DNA of 64,000 bases from PNAI01 sp035574295 (GTDB lineage: Bacteria > Pseudomonadota > Alphaproteobacteria > Rhizobiales > Xanthobacteraceae), in NCBI GenBank assembly GCA_035574295.1, contig DATLYX010000009.1:1-64000 (forward strand). Direction: 5' to 3'. Positions 8,703-16,461 of this stretch are shown here, piece after piece. The notes under the pieces are model-generated. The model saw only the letters and a program-made list of their open reading frames with translations. It was not told the origin of the DNA and searched no databases. The first letter of the stretch is position 1. The number at the start of each line of letters is the position of its first letter. The position numbers were made by a program, and so were the translations under genes.

Positions 8703-9184
8703 GTCCCGGATGCGGTGCAGCGCGCAGCGCCGAGTGATGCATCGCAGCCCGGTGTGTCCCGGATGCGGTGCAGCGCGCAGCGCGAGGCGCGGAGCGGTGC
8801 ACCGCTGATCCGGGACCGTTGCAGGCTCGGAGTGTGGAGCAGTGTGGCTCGGAGTCCGTAACGGTCCCGGGTCTGCAGCGCATCGCTCCGCTTTCGCTCC
8901 GCGCTGCGCTGCGCCCGGGACACGAAGATGATGCACAGCGCTGCATTCAACTGCACGTCCCGGATGCGGTGCAGCGCGCAGCGCCGTCAGGCGCGGAGCG
9001 GTGCACCGCTGATCCGGGACCGCCAAGGACGCTGCCTCGCTGTGGCGCGTACCGGAGACGATTTTCAGCGGCAATCCCCTCGTACGGTCCCGGGTCTGCA
9101 GCGCACCGCTCCGCTTTCGCTCCGCGCTGCGCTGCGCCCGGGACGCAAAGGAGGTCGCTATCGCTGCGCACTGCGCCCGGGACG
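8703..9184. repeat. Array of GTCCCGG-bounded composite repeats
   Basis: The 503-base gap between the cytochrome fusion and the iron-sulfur gene is almost wholly repeats. 8703-8752 is a partial A half. 8756-8921 is A, a 46-base spacer and B. 8957-9144 is a full A-spacer-B unit, the inverted counterpart of 2594-2777. A B-like remnant (GCGCCCGGGAC) ends at 9184. A halves read GTCCCGGATGCGGTGCAGCG to CCGCTGATCCGGGAC; B halves read GTCCCGGGTCTGCAGCGC to GCTGCGCCCGGGAC. I found no coding sequence in the array. Confidence 0.88.
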
Positions 9185-9197
9185 TTGAAGTCTCGGC

Positions 9198-11240
9198 CTA
9201 CGTTTCGCCTTTCGGGCCGCGCTTGCTTGCTTCGTATTCGGCCTTCAGCCGCTCGCGTTCGCGCAAATAGTCTTCGCTCGTGCGCGGGGCGCGCGGTGCT
9301 GCGTAGGGATCGAACTCCTCTTCGGTCACCGCCGCGATACGGCAGTTATCGCACATCTTGATGACTTCGAGCCGCTTGGCCGAGCCGGCGTACATCCAGT
9401 GCTTGCCTTCGAGCTTTGCAGTGACCCGTTCGATGGTGCTCTTGACGCCGAACGGCTTGCCGCAGCGCACGCACAAAAACGGCTCCTCCTCCTTCAGCAC
9501 GCGCGCGGCCGCGGTGGCGGCGCGGAAGTCGAGCTGCGGCACGAGGCTGATCACCTTCTCCGGACAGGTCGCCTTGCACAGGCCGCATTGCACGCAGGCA
9601 TCCTCGGCAAACCGCAGCATCGGACGGTCGGGATCGCCGGAGAGCGCGCCCGTCGGGCAGGCGGACACGCAGGCCAGACACAGCGTGCAGCCCTCCACGT
9701 TCACCACCACCTTGCCGAACGGCGCGCCGTCCGGCAGCGCCACCACATCGACCGGCTGCGGCGCTGCGCGGTGCAGTTCGCGCAGCGCAAGCCGCAAAAC
9801 ATCGCGCTTGGCGCCGAGCGGGGTGAAGCTCGCCGGATTCGGCGCTGGCGCCGCGGCCGCAAAAGCGCGCAACGCCTCGCCGAGCGCATCGGGATCGTCG
9901 GTCTCGATGGTCGCCACCCGCCCGCTGCCGAACCCGAGCCCGGCCAGAATCGGCTCCGCAAGCGCGATCGTCTTGTGCAGGCCGGTCACGTCGTGGCGCG
10001 GCCGCGCCCGCAGCAGAAACCGCACCGCGCTCGCCCCGTAGGCGAAGGCCGCGGCGATCGTCTCCAGCCCCACCTGCGTCACCTCGTTCACCGGCACCGG
10101 CAACACATGCGCCGGCAGTCCGTCGCCGTGCCGCGCCAGCGCATCGATCAACGGCGCGCCGTGCGCCTCGTCGTGCACGAGCAGCACCGGCGTTGCGCCG
10201 CCCGCCTCGCGATAGGCGGCAAGCATGACGCGCAAGCGGCGCATCAGCGCGTCCGCGGGCGGCAGGGCATAGGAGGCCGCGCCGGTCGGACAGGCGGCCG
10301 CGCATTGCCCGCAGCCGGCGCACACCTTGGCGTCGATCGCCACATGGTCGCCCGCGGGCGTAATGGCGCCGGTCGGACAGAGATCGAGGCAGCGCCGGCA
10401 GCCCACGATGCGCGAGCGCGCATGCGCGCACAAATCCTCGGCGAAGGTGACGTAGCGCGGCTTGTCGAAAGTGCCGACGAGATCGCGCGCCTTGAGCACC
10501 GCGCGCAGCACGGCCTGCGCATCGTTGGGATCGGCCTTCAAGTAGCCGTCGCGCAGGTCCGCGGCCGGGAACAGCGGCGCGCCGCCGGACAGATCGAGCA
10601 CGATGTCGCAGCGCGAGACGGCGCCGTCGCGCGGCGTCCCGAACACCAGCGCCCCGCGCGAGGACGGCGCCGGCGCGGCATAGTCGTCGACCACGAGCTC
10701 GAAGGCGCCGAGATGTCCCTTCGCTGTGCGGATGGTTCCCTGCACGATGGGAAACGTAGTGATGCGCGGCGGCACGAGTTCCTTCGGCCGCGTGATCAGC
10801 ACCGTGACATCGAGATGATCCTGCAAGAGCTCCGCGGCCGCGACGGCGCGCTCGTCCGCGCCGTAGATCAGGGCCACGCCTTCGCTGTCCAGGCTCACAT
10901 AGGGCGCTTCGGGCATCGGCTCCGCGGCGGCGGCCAGCAACGCCGCCATTTTCGGCCCCGCCTTGGCGGCATCGGAGGACCAGCCCGCGGTCTCCCGGAT
11001 ATTCGCGAACGCAACCGCGCGCTCGCCCGCGACTTCCGCGAACAGCGGCGCCTCTTGCGTACAGGCGACCGTCAGCGGTGCGTTGCCGGCCGCTGCGGCG
11101 CGGAAGCGCTCGAGCTCGGCCCGGCAGAGCTGGTGCGCCTGTTTGATGTCCGCGCCGCGACAGCCCCGCTGCAGCGCATTCGCGTCGAGCGGCATGGTGT
11201 CTTCGCATGAACACACCAGAATGGTGCGCTTTTCCGCCAT
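9198..11240 (-). CDS. Multi-cluster 4Fe-4S protein of the formate dehydrogenase locus
   Basis: A 680-residue soluble protein carrying several iron-sulfur motifs. CxxCxxxCP is at 281-288 (with Cys271 nearby), CxxCxxCxxxCP at 307-317, again at 518-528 and at 549-559. Two CxxC pairs lie at 590-593 and 630-633, and an N-terminal CSC/C pattern at residues 10-39. The N-terminal third resembles the Cys-rich start of HdrA-type electron-transfer proteins, which is inference. Proteins of this kind sit beside FDH3-type formate dehydrogenases in Rhizobiales and probably carry electrons. The ATG at 11240 (MAEKRTILVCSCED) is preferred over a start five codons earlier. It is divergent from the ligase-like gene with a 109-base intergenic region. 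Confidence 0.85.
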   Translation of the reverse strand: MAEKRTILVCSCEDTMPLDANALQRGCRGADIKQAHQLCRAELERFRAAAAGNAPLTVACTQEAPLFAEVAGERAVAFANIRETAGWSSDAAKAGPKMAALLAAAAEPMPEAPYVSLDSEGVALIYGADERAVAAAELLQDHLDVTVLITRPKELVPPRITTFPIVQGTIRTAKGHLGAFELVVDDYAAPAPSSRGALVFGTPRDGAVSRCDIVLDLSGGAPLFPAADLRDGYLKADPNDAQAVLRAVLKARDLVGTFDKPRYVTFAEDLCAHARSRIVGCRRCLDLCPTGAITPAGDHVAIDAKVCAGCGQCAAACPTGAASYALPPADALMRRLRVMLAAYREAGGATPVLLVHDEAHGAPLIDALARHGDGLPAHVLPVPVNEVTQVGLETIAAAFAYGASAVRFLLRARPRHDVTGLHKTIALAEPILAGLGFGSGRVATIETDDPDALGEALRAFAAAAPAPNPASFTPLGAKRDVLRLALRELHRAAPQPVDVVALPDGAPFGKVVVNVEGCTLCLACVSACPTGALSGDPDRPMLRFAEDACVQCGLCKATCPEKVISLVPQLDFRAATAAARVLKEEEPFLCVRCGKPFGVKSTIERVTAKLEGKHWMYAGSAKRLEVIKMCDNCRIAAVTEEEFDPYAAPRAPRTSEDYLRERERLKAEYEASKRGPKGET

Positions 11241-11311
11241 GGATGTCTCCGGCACGGGCCCGGCATCTGTTGGCCGCCGGTTTCGCGGGCTCGCCGTGTC
11301 GCAGATTGAGT

Positions 11312-11317
11312 TATAAT
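11312..11317 (+). promoter_or_regulatory. Candidate -10 element before the formate dehydrogenase accessory genes
   Basis: A perfect TATAAT inside the 109-base divergent region, 33 bases before the ATG at 11350. It is AT-rich against a GC-rich background. No strong -35 is visible at 16-18 bases, so an activator-dependent or alternative promoter is possible. Confidence 0.4.
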
Positions 11318-11349
11318 TAGTCGCAACAAAAAGTACGAGTCCGGAGGCG

Positions 11350-12096
11350 ATGCCGGCGGAAACCCGCGTTGACGCATTCTTGAAGCCCGACCTCGATTTG
11401 CCGCCCGGCTATCGCCTGGTGACCTTGCGCGAGGTGGGCGATGCCTTTGCCCATGCCAAGGCGCACGCCGCCGCGCTCGGCGCCGGCACGTTGATCTACG
11501 TCGGCCGCTTCGATCTCGCCGAATTCGCGGTGGTGCTGGAACCCGAGGAGCCGCTGCGCAGCGCGCGGCGCGCCTTCTACGCCGGCATGGCGGCGCTCGG
11601 CGATGCGCTCTTGGCGCTGGCGCCGCCGGAAAAGCAGATCCGTTTCGAATGGCCGGACGCGATCACGGTCGATTTCGGGCTCGTAGGCGGCGGCCGGTTC
11701 GCGTGGCCGCCGGGCGACGAGAACGAGCCGCCCGCCTGGCTCGTGTTCGCCGGCATGATCCGCACCGTCTCGCTGGCCGAAGGCGAGCCGGGGTTGCGAC
11801 CGCTGTCCGCCGCGCTCGAAGAGGAGGGGTTTGAGGGTGGTTCCGGGCGCCTGGTGGAGAGCTTTGCGCGGCATTTGATGCTGCAGATCGACGCCTGGCA
11901 GGCGCACGGCTTTGCCGAAGTGGCGCGGCGCTATGTGTCGCGCCTCGCGCCGGAGAAGGGCGTGCGGCGCGATATCGATGCAAACGGCGATTTATTGGTG
12001 CGCCGCATGGGCAAGACCGGGGTGGAACGCCGCGCGCTCGTGCCGGCGCTCGCCGTACCCTCCTGGCTCGATCCGCAAACCGGAGGGCCGCGATGA
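11350..12096 (+). CDS. Biotin/lipoate-ligase-like protein of the formate dehydrogenase cluster
   Basis: A 248-residue protein matching the 'biotin/lipoate-protein ligase family' genes found next to FDH3 operons in Rhizobiales (DUF4444-type C-terminus). Fold-typical stretches include GTLIYVGRFD near 45, FEWPDAITVDF near 99 and PAWLVFAGMIRTV near 126. True ligases have KWPND with a key lysine; here the place reads EWPDA, and no GRGRRG-like biotin loop is visible. Ligase activity is therefore doubtful, and an accessory or binding role seems likelier. Its stop overlaps the next ATG by four bases, so translation is coupled to the DUF6505 gene. A GGAGG site precedes the ATG. Confidence 0.82.
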   Translation: MPAETRVDAFLKPDLDLPPGYRLVTLREVGDAFAHAKAHAAALGAGTLIYVGRFDLAEFAVVLEPEEPLRSARRAFYAGMAALGDALLALAPPEKQIRFEWPDAITVDFGLVGGGRFAWPPGDENEPPAWLVFAGMIRTVSLAEGEPGLRPLSAALEEEGFEGGSGRLVESFARHLMLQIDAWQAHGFAEVARRYVSRLAPEKGVRRDIDANGDLLVRRMGKTGVERRALVPALAVPSWLDPQTGGPR

Positions 12097-12638
12097 AACT
12101 GTTGCGCACCATAAGGCTCGATCCCTCCGACACGTTCATCTTCGAGCGCGCGGCGGAGCCCGGCGAATGGGCGGTGTCCGGCGCCTTCGTCTTCGCCGAC
12201 GCCGATCCCGTTGCGCTTCAAGGCAAGGCGCGCGCCGCGTTTCGCAGCGGGTTTCTCGGGGTCGATACGCTCGGCTGGTCCACGCTGGTGCAGGTGGTCG
12301 AAGCCGGCGCCGAGGAGCGCGCCGCCGTGATCGAGACGCTGGCGCAGCGGCTGTTGCAAAAATTCGGCGCGCCGGATGCAGCCGCCGCGCGCGCCGCGGC
12401 GGAAGACGAAGTCGCCTTTGCCGCCTCGCTTTGCGAGCATCCGCGCGACACATTGATCGCCGTGCACCGCACCTTTGACGGCCGCGAGATCCGCGAAACC
12501 TTCCGCACCCTGCGGCCCAAGGACGGCCCGAAACCGCTGCGCGCCTTCGCCTTCCTCGAGGTGGAGGGCGAGGAGGAGCCGGCCGAAAACGTCAGTCTCG
12601 CCGCGCTGGCCAAACGTGACAGCGGAGGCGAAAATTGA
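12093..12638 (+). CDS. DUF6505 family protein
   Basis: A 181-residue protein beginning MKLLRTIRLDPSDTFIFE, matching a family known to me only as DUF6505, always near formate dehydrogenase genes. It has no signal peptide, membrane segment or cofactor motif. It looks cytoplasmic and acidic, with a Glu-rich end (VEGEEEPAENVS). Translation is coupled to the ligase-like gene by an ATGA overlap. A role in enzyme maturation or electron transfer is inferred from context only. The downstream neighbour is convergent. Confidence 0.8.
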   Translation: MKLLRTIRLDPSDTFIFERAAEPGEWAVSGAFVFADADPVALQGKARAAFRSGFLGVDTLGWSTLVQVVEAGAEERAAVIETLAQRLLQKFGAPDAAAARAAAEDEVAFAASLCEHPRDTLIAVHRTFDGREIRETFRTLRPKDGPKPLRAFAFLEVEGEEEPAENVSLAALAKRDSGGEN

Positions 12639-12678
12639 TTCGCTCCAGGCAAAGGTTCCGACCGGCGTCACGCCACCG

Positions 12679-12909
12679 TTATGCCTTCGCCATCACGGCC
12701 TTTCTCAGCGACCGCGGCAATGCGATCGCGCGGAAATGAGTCTTGGGATGGAGAAAATCCTCGCCCGATTCATCGATGACCCGCATCAGCCCCCGCTTCT
12801 CCGCCGCAGCATCGCGGAGCGAGACATAAATCTTCCGCGCCTCAAGCGAGGCACGATAGCCTCGATTATCGAGGCACGCGACAAGCTGTTTTGCGATCGC
12901 CTTGGGCAT
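12679..12909 (-). CDS. Small conserved protein of unknown function
   Basis: A 76-residue protein on the opposite strand inside the formate cluster. The pattern CLDNRGYRASLEARKIYVSL, then EKRGLMRVIDESGEDFLHP and FRAIALP, resembles a small conserved proteobacterial family of unknown function. It starts with MPKAIAKQLV at an ATG. It has no signal peptide, membrane segment or cysteine motif. It is convergent with the DUF6505 gene and divergent from the DUF6352 gene, so it splits the accessory genes into two transcription units. Confidence 0.72.
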   Translation of the reverse strand: MPKAIAKQLVACLDNRGYRASLEARKIYVSLRDAAAEKRGLMRVIDESGEDFLHPKTHFRAIALPRSLRKAVMAKA

Positions 12910-13034
12910 CGTCAGAATTCATAGCGTGTCAACGCGGCGCGAGATCGTCAACGGCGACACTTCGAAGTCGCGTTCGCCTTGCCGCCTTGCCTGCCTGTTC
13001 GTGCTATATTTGGCTGCAAGTTATGAACACCGTT

Positions 13035-14042
13035 ATGAGCAAAGATTTCTGGCTCTCCTGCGGCCATCATCTGCTCGACCGCGATGCGGGCGGCGGCCTC
13101 GTCGTGACCGACGAGTTTCTCAAAGCCTATCTCGCGCGGCCCGAACTCGTGCCGCCGCAGGATGCCTGCGCCGCCGAGCGCGCGCTGCACCACAAACTGC
13201 TCGCCGATCCGCGCGCGCCGGTGGCCGACAGCGCCGTCGCCGCCATCGCCGACGCCGACGCGCGCGAGAATTTGCAATTCATGCTCGCCTTCCGCGACCA
13301 TCTGTTGCGCCATCGCACGCTGGAGGCCGCCTATCTCGATCTCGTGCGGCACGCCAAAAAATTTCCGCCGCTGTTCTTGAGTCAGCTCGTGCACGTGATC
13401 CTGCGCAACGCGCTCGACAACTGCGGCGACGCCTTCGTGCTGCGCGCGGCGGAGTTGTTTTTCCGGCCGCAGCGCCTGGCGCTGCACGAAGGCTCGCTGA
13501 TCGCCGCCGACGAGGAGACTATTTCCGGCACCACCGGCGCGCCGGTTTCCCCGCTCGTCTCCATGCTCGGCCTGCCGCCGGAGGCGGCCATCGACGTGTT
13601 GAACGAAAGCAACGCCGACGCCTACTGGGAGCGCAGCGACCGTTTCGATTTCGCCCTCGACCTCACCGCCGGCCGCCGCGGGCTCGCCGCGCTGGGCGAG
13701 GTGATCGTGCGCTGGATCCGCCACCTGCTGGCGGTGGACACCGCGATCGAGCCGCTCACCGCGGTGCGCGAGGTCAATTTGACCTGGTACGTGGGCCTCG
13801 ACGCCGACGCAACCCGCATCGGGGATGCGCTCTGGCGCGGGGAGACGCTCGACGATTTGCGCCAGGGGAGCATCGTCGGCCTCTACCGTCTCACCTGCCG
13901 TGATCCCCATATCATGCTCGACGGCTTGAAGGGTGAGCCGGTGTATCTGATTTTGGCCATGAACGCGGACAAAATTCTGCGGCTGAAGCCGCAGAATCTC
14001 CTCACCGGCCTGCCGCTGAAGACGCTTGAGGCCGCGTCATGA
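13035..14042 (+). CDS. DUF6352 family protein of the formate dehydrogenase cluster
   Basis: A 335-residue, mostly alpha-helical-looking cytoplasmic protein. The opening SKDFWLSCGHHLLDRDAGGG followed by VTDEFLKAYLARPEL is typical of DUF6352, a family seen beside FDH genes. No catalytic motif is recognisable. The start at 13035 (MSKDFW) is preferred; an ATG at 13023 (MNTVMSKD) is also in frame. A TATATT at 13005-13010 could be part of a separate promoter for this and the two following genes. The stop overlaps the DUF3305 ATG by four bases. Function unknown; its context points to formate dehydrogenase assembly. Confidence 0.8.
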   Translation: MSKDFWLSCGHHLLDRDAGGGLVVTDEFLKAYLARPELVPPQDACAAERALHHKLLADPRAPVADSAVAAIADADARENLQFMLAFRDHLLRHRTLEAAYLDLVRHAKKFPPLFLSQLVHVILRNALDNCGDAFVLRAAELFFRPQRLALHEGSLIAADEETISGTTGAPVSPLVSMLGLPPEAAIDVLNESNADAYWERSDRFDFALDLTAGRRGLAALGEVIVRWIRHLLAVDTAIEPLTAVREVNLTWYVGLDADATRIGDALWRGETLDDLRQGSIVGLYRLTCRDPHIMLDGLKGEPVYLILAMNADKILRLKPQNLLTGLPLKTLEAAS

Positions 14043-14542
14043 GCGCAAACGAAATTCGCGTCGGCGTGGTGGTGGAGCGCCGCAAGGCGCAAAGCCCCTG
14101 GATCGATTACACGTGGCGCTCGATCGCCGCCCTGCCGGGCGAGCCGGCCGCCGCGCCGTGGACGGTGATGCGCAACGAGGGCGACGTGACCACCTTTTAT
14201 GCCGGCTCGGCGCCGGTCGAATTGCATCCGTCCGCGACCGCCAACTATCGCGACAATCTCAGCTCGGCTTCGCCCGGCCTGTGGGTCGTGCTGCGGCCGC
14301 ACGACGGCGACCCGCCGTATCGGTTGTTCAAGGTCACTGCGGATCCGGCTGAAGGCGAAGCCTACACGGAAGCGGGCACCGATCTCGTCGACCAGGTCGC
14401 CATGCCGCCTTCGATCCACGCCATCGTCGAGGCGTTCGTGGCCGAGCATCATGTGGAGCGGCCGTTTTTCAAACGCGAGCGGCAACCGGCCGACCCGGAG
14501 TCGCATGTGCGGCGCCCGATCAAACGCGAGGGCGACAAATGA
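14039..14542 (+). CDS. DUF3305 family protein
   Basis: A 167-residue protein matching DUF3305, a family tied by gene order to formate dehydrogenases. Recognisable features are VGVVVERRKAQSPWIDYTW near the start, WTVMRNEGDVTTFYAG, and the Arg/Lys-rich tail (RRPIKREGDK). No membrane segments or signal. It overlaps the genes on both sides by four bases, giving a tightly coupled DUF6352-DUF3305-DUF3306 unit. Proposed roles in Fe-S or molybdenum cofactor delivery are not demonstrated as far as I know. Confidence 0.85.
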   Translation: MSANEIRVGVVVERRKAQSPWIDYTWRSIAALPGEPAAAPWTVMRNEGDVTTFYAGSAPVELHPSATANYRDNLSSASPGLWVVLRPHDGDPPYRLFKVTADPAEGEAYTEAGTDLVDQVAMPPSIHAIVEAFVAEHHVERPFFKRERQPADPESHVRRPIKREGDK

Positions 14543-15297
14543 GCGACGAGAATTTTCTCGCCCGTTGGTCGCGCCGCAAGGCAGAGGCTGCCAAGGCAGG
14601 TGCGGAAAAACGCGATGCGGAAAGCGCAACCCCGCAGGAGCCGACCGACGCTGTCGCGGCGGCCTCACCCGAGGCGAGCTCCCTCGCACAGGCGCCTGAC
14701 TCGACGCCCACGGCGGCCGACGCCGCCCCCGATGCCGTCCCCGAAGTGGCCCCCTTCGACCCGAAGGATTTGCCGCCAATTGATTCGATCGGCCCCGACA
14801 CCGACGTGAGCGTGTTCCTGCGTCCCGGCGTGCCGGCGGAATTGGCACGTGCGGCGCTACGCCGCGCTTGGGCCGCCGATCCCGCCATCCGCGATTACAT
14901 CGGACTTTCGGAAAATTCCTGGGATTTTACTGCACCGCAAGGTGTCCCTGGTTTCGGACCTTTGTCGCCGGAGGATGTGCAGCGCCTGTTCGCCGCGTTG
15001 ACCGGCCAAACGCAAGCGACAACCGCGGATGAGCGAGCCGCCGAATTGCCGAGCCTCGCATCGAGTGACGCCGTGCAGACCGAACAGCCAGCGTGCGAAT
15101 CGCCAGTTGGTCCCAATCGCAACCAATTGCTGTCCGCACAATCAGAAGACGCTCGCGGCGAATCCCAGCTTCGTCTTGTGCAGCCACCGCTTGAGCCATC
15201 CTCAATGCAGCGGGACGAAGGCGGTGCTCCCGCAGTGCAACATATCCACTCCGGTCCCACCCGTAGCCGACGGGGCGGCGGAGCGCTGCCGAAATGA
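14539..15297 (+). CDS. DUF3306 family protein
   Basis: A 252-residue protein with the DUF3306 signature: MSDENFLARWSRRKAEAAK at the start, an Ala/Pro-rich linker to about residue 70, then DVSVFLRPGVPAELARAALR and RAWAADPAIRDYIGLSENSW. The C-terminal 100 residues are low in conservation and probably disordered. It overlaps DUF3305 by four bases, so the two are likely made together. Function unknown. Downstream, 130 bases with dyad symmetry separate it from the HTH-TorD gene, suggesting a new promoter there. Confidence 0.85.
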   Translation: MSDENFLARWSRRKAEAAKAGAEKRDAESATPQEPTDAVAAASPEASSLAQAPDSTPTAADAAPDAVPEVAPFDPKDLPPIDSIGPDTDVSVFLRPGVPAELARAALRRAWAADPAIRDYIGLSENSWDFTAPQGVPGFGPLSPEDVQRLFAALTGQTQATTADERAAELPSLASSDAVQTEQPACESPVGPNRNQLLSAQSEDARGESQLRLVQPPLEPSSMQRDEGGAPAVQHIHSGPTRSRRGGGALPK

Positions 15298-15320
15298 GAA
15301 ACAGCGTGTTGATCTTTCCC

Positions 15321-15339
15321 CAATAGCTGGAAGCTATTG
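15321..15339. promoter_or_regulatory. Perfect 19-bp dyad, candidate operator before the HTH-TorD gene
   Basis: CAATAGCTGGAAGCTATTG: two perfect 8-base arms around GGA. There is no T-run after it, so it is not a terminator. Its right arm overlaps a -35-like TTGACC (15337-15342). A smaller dyad GGTAGCCTACC lies at 15359-15369. Position and symmetry suit a repressor site, possibly for the HTH domain encoded just downstream. Confidence 0.5.
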
Positions 15340-15427
15340 ACCCTCAGGGAACATCAGCGGTAGCCTACCTATAAATATTCTAAATCCCGCAGCTGCTTGC
15401 ATTTTTTTGCAGCGTGCGAGGAGCGAT

Positions 15428-16201
15428 ATGCGCGATCAGGGACTGCAAGAAGCGATTCGCGCTGTCGGTGGAGTAAGCGAGCTGGCGCGCCGAATCGGAA
15501 TCTCTCAGCCCTCGGTTTCCAACTGGGACCGGGTGCCGGCTGAGCGCGTGCTGTCGGTGGAAGCGGCCACCGGCGTGAGCCGTGCGATCCTAAGACCCGA
15601 TCTGTTCGCGGCATCCGCAAGCGGCGACCTCGATGAGGTCGATGCCGCCCGCGCGCAGGAATATGCGCTGCTTGCCGCGCTGCTCGCGCGCGCTCCCGAT
15701 GCCGGCCTGCTCAAGCGGCTCTCGGAGCTGCGCGGCGACGCCACTCCGCTCGGCATCGCCCATGCCGCGCTCGGGCAAGCGGCGGCGGCGGCAACGGTGG
15801 AACGGGTTGAGCGCGAGTTCTTCGATCTGTTCATCGGGCTCGGCCGCGGCGAGCTGATGCCCTATGGCTCGTATTACCTGACCGGCTTTCTCTACGAACG
15901 GCCGCTGGCGCGATTGCGCGGCGATCTTATCGCGCTCGGCATCGAGCGCGCCGAAGGGGAGTGCGAGCCGGAAGATCATGCCGCGATACTGTGCGAGATC
16001 ATGTCCGGGCTGGCATCCGGCCGGTTCGGATCGAAGCCGGGAGCCGATCGCGAACTGTTTGAGAAGCACCTTGCCCCTTGGCTCGGCCGCTTCTTCACCG
16101 ACCTTGAGCGCGCCAAGACCGCCGATTTCTATCGGCGGGTCGGCACGCTCGGGCGCGTTTTCATGGAAATCGAAACCGAGGCCTTTGCACTGCCGTCGTA
16201 A
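15428..16201 (+). CDS. torD: TorD-family chaperone with N-terminal HTH domain
   Basis: A 257-residue two-domain protein. Residues 5-60 are a Cro/YdaS-type helix-turn-helix (AVGGVSELARRIGISQPSVS, then VPAERVLSVEAATGVSR). Residues about 75-245 are a TorD/DmsD chaperone domain, with EREFFDLFIGLGRGELMPYG and SYYLTGFLYERPLARLR typical of the family. TorD proteins bind Tat signal peptides and help insert the molybdenum cofactor. Here the clients should be the Tat proteins encoded immediately downstream. The ATG at 15428 has a GAGG site; a TTG seven codons earlier is less likely. The fused DNA-binding domain may let the chaperone also regulate the operon (inference). The gene is 46 bases before the Tat peptide gene. 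Confidence 0.88.
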   Translation: MRDQGLQEAIRAVGGVSELARRIGISQPSVSNWDRVPAERVLSVEAATGVSRAILRPDLFAASASGDLDEVDAARAQEYALLAALLARAPDAGLLKRLSELRGDATPLGIAHAALGQAAAAATVERVEREFFDLFIGLGRGELMPYGSYYLTGFLYERPLARLRGDLIALGIERAEGECEPEDHAAILCEIMSGLASGRFGSKPGADRELFEKHLAPWLGRFFTDLERAKTADFYRRVGTLGRVFMEIETEAFALPS

Positions 16202-16247
16202 CGGCGGCGCAGCGGCGCTCAGAAAGCAGTAAGAGGAGGGAACGGCG

Positions 16248-16451
16248 ATGCAAAATTCGGACAAGCCGGCGGTCGGCCGCCGAGAGTTCCTTCGTGTGTT
16301 GGGCGCCGGTGCCGGCGCGGCTGCGGCCGCGCCGCTCGCGACCGCCGCCAAGGCCGACAGCGAAAGCAACGATGAAAAGCGCAAAGCCCGCTACAAGGAA
16401 ACCGATCACGTGAAAACCTTTTATCGCGTGAACCGGTATCCCGCGAAGTAA
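16248..16451 (+). CDS. Small Tat-signal protein of the formate dehydrogenase operon
   Basis: A 67-residue peptide. GRREFLRVLG near residue 10 is a twin-arginine motif, followed by an Ala-rich hydrophobic stretch and an AKA cleavage site. The short mature part is basic and ends HVKTFYRVNRYPAK, a conserved end of FDH-associated small proteins in Rhizobiales. Its role is unknown; it may be a small structural subunit or help export. A strong GGAGG site precedes it. It ends 10 bases before the catalytic subunit gene. Confidence 0.88.
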   Translation: MQNSDKPAVGRREFLRVLGAGAGAAAAAPLATAAKADSESNDEKRKARYKETDHVKTFYRVNRYPAK

Positions 16452-16461
16452 GGAGGCGCCC

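Noticed and set aside
8703..9184. CRISPR array
   Set aside because: Repeats are long, imperfect, in mixed A/B types, with related spacers and no cas genes.
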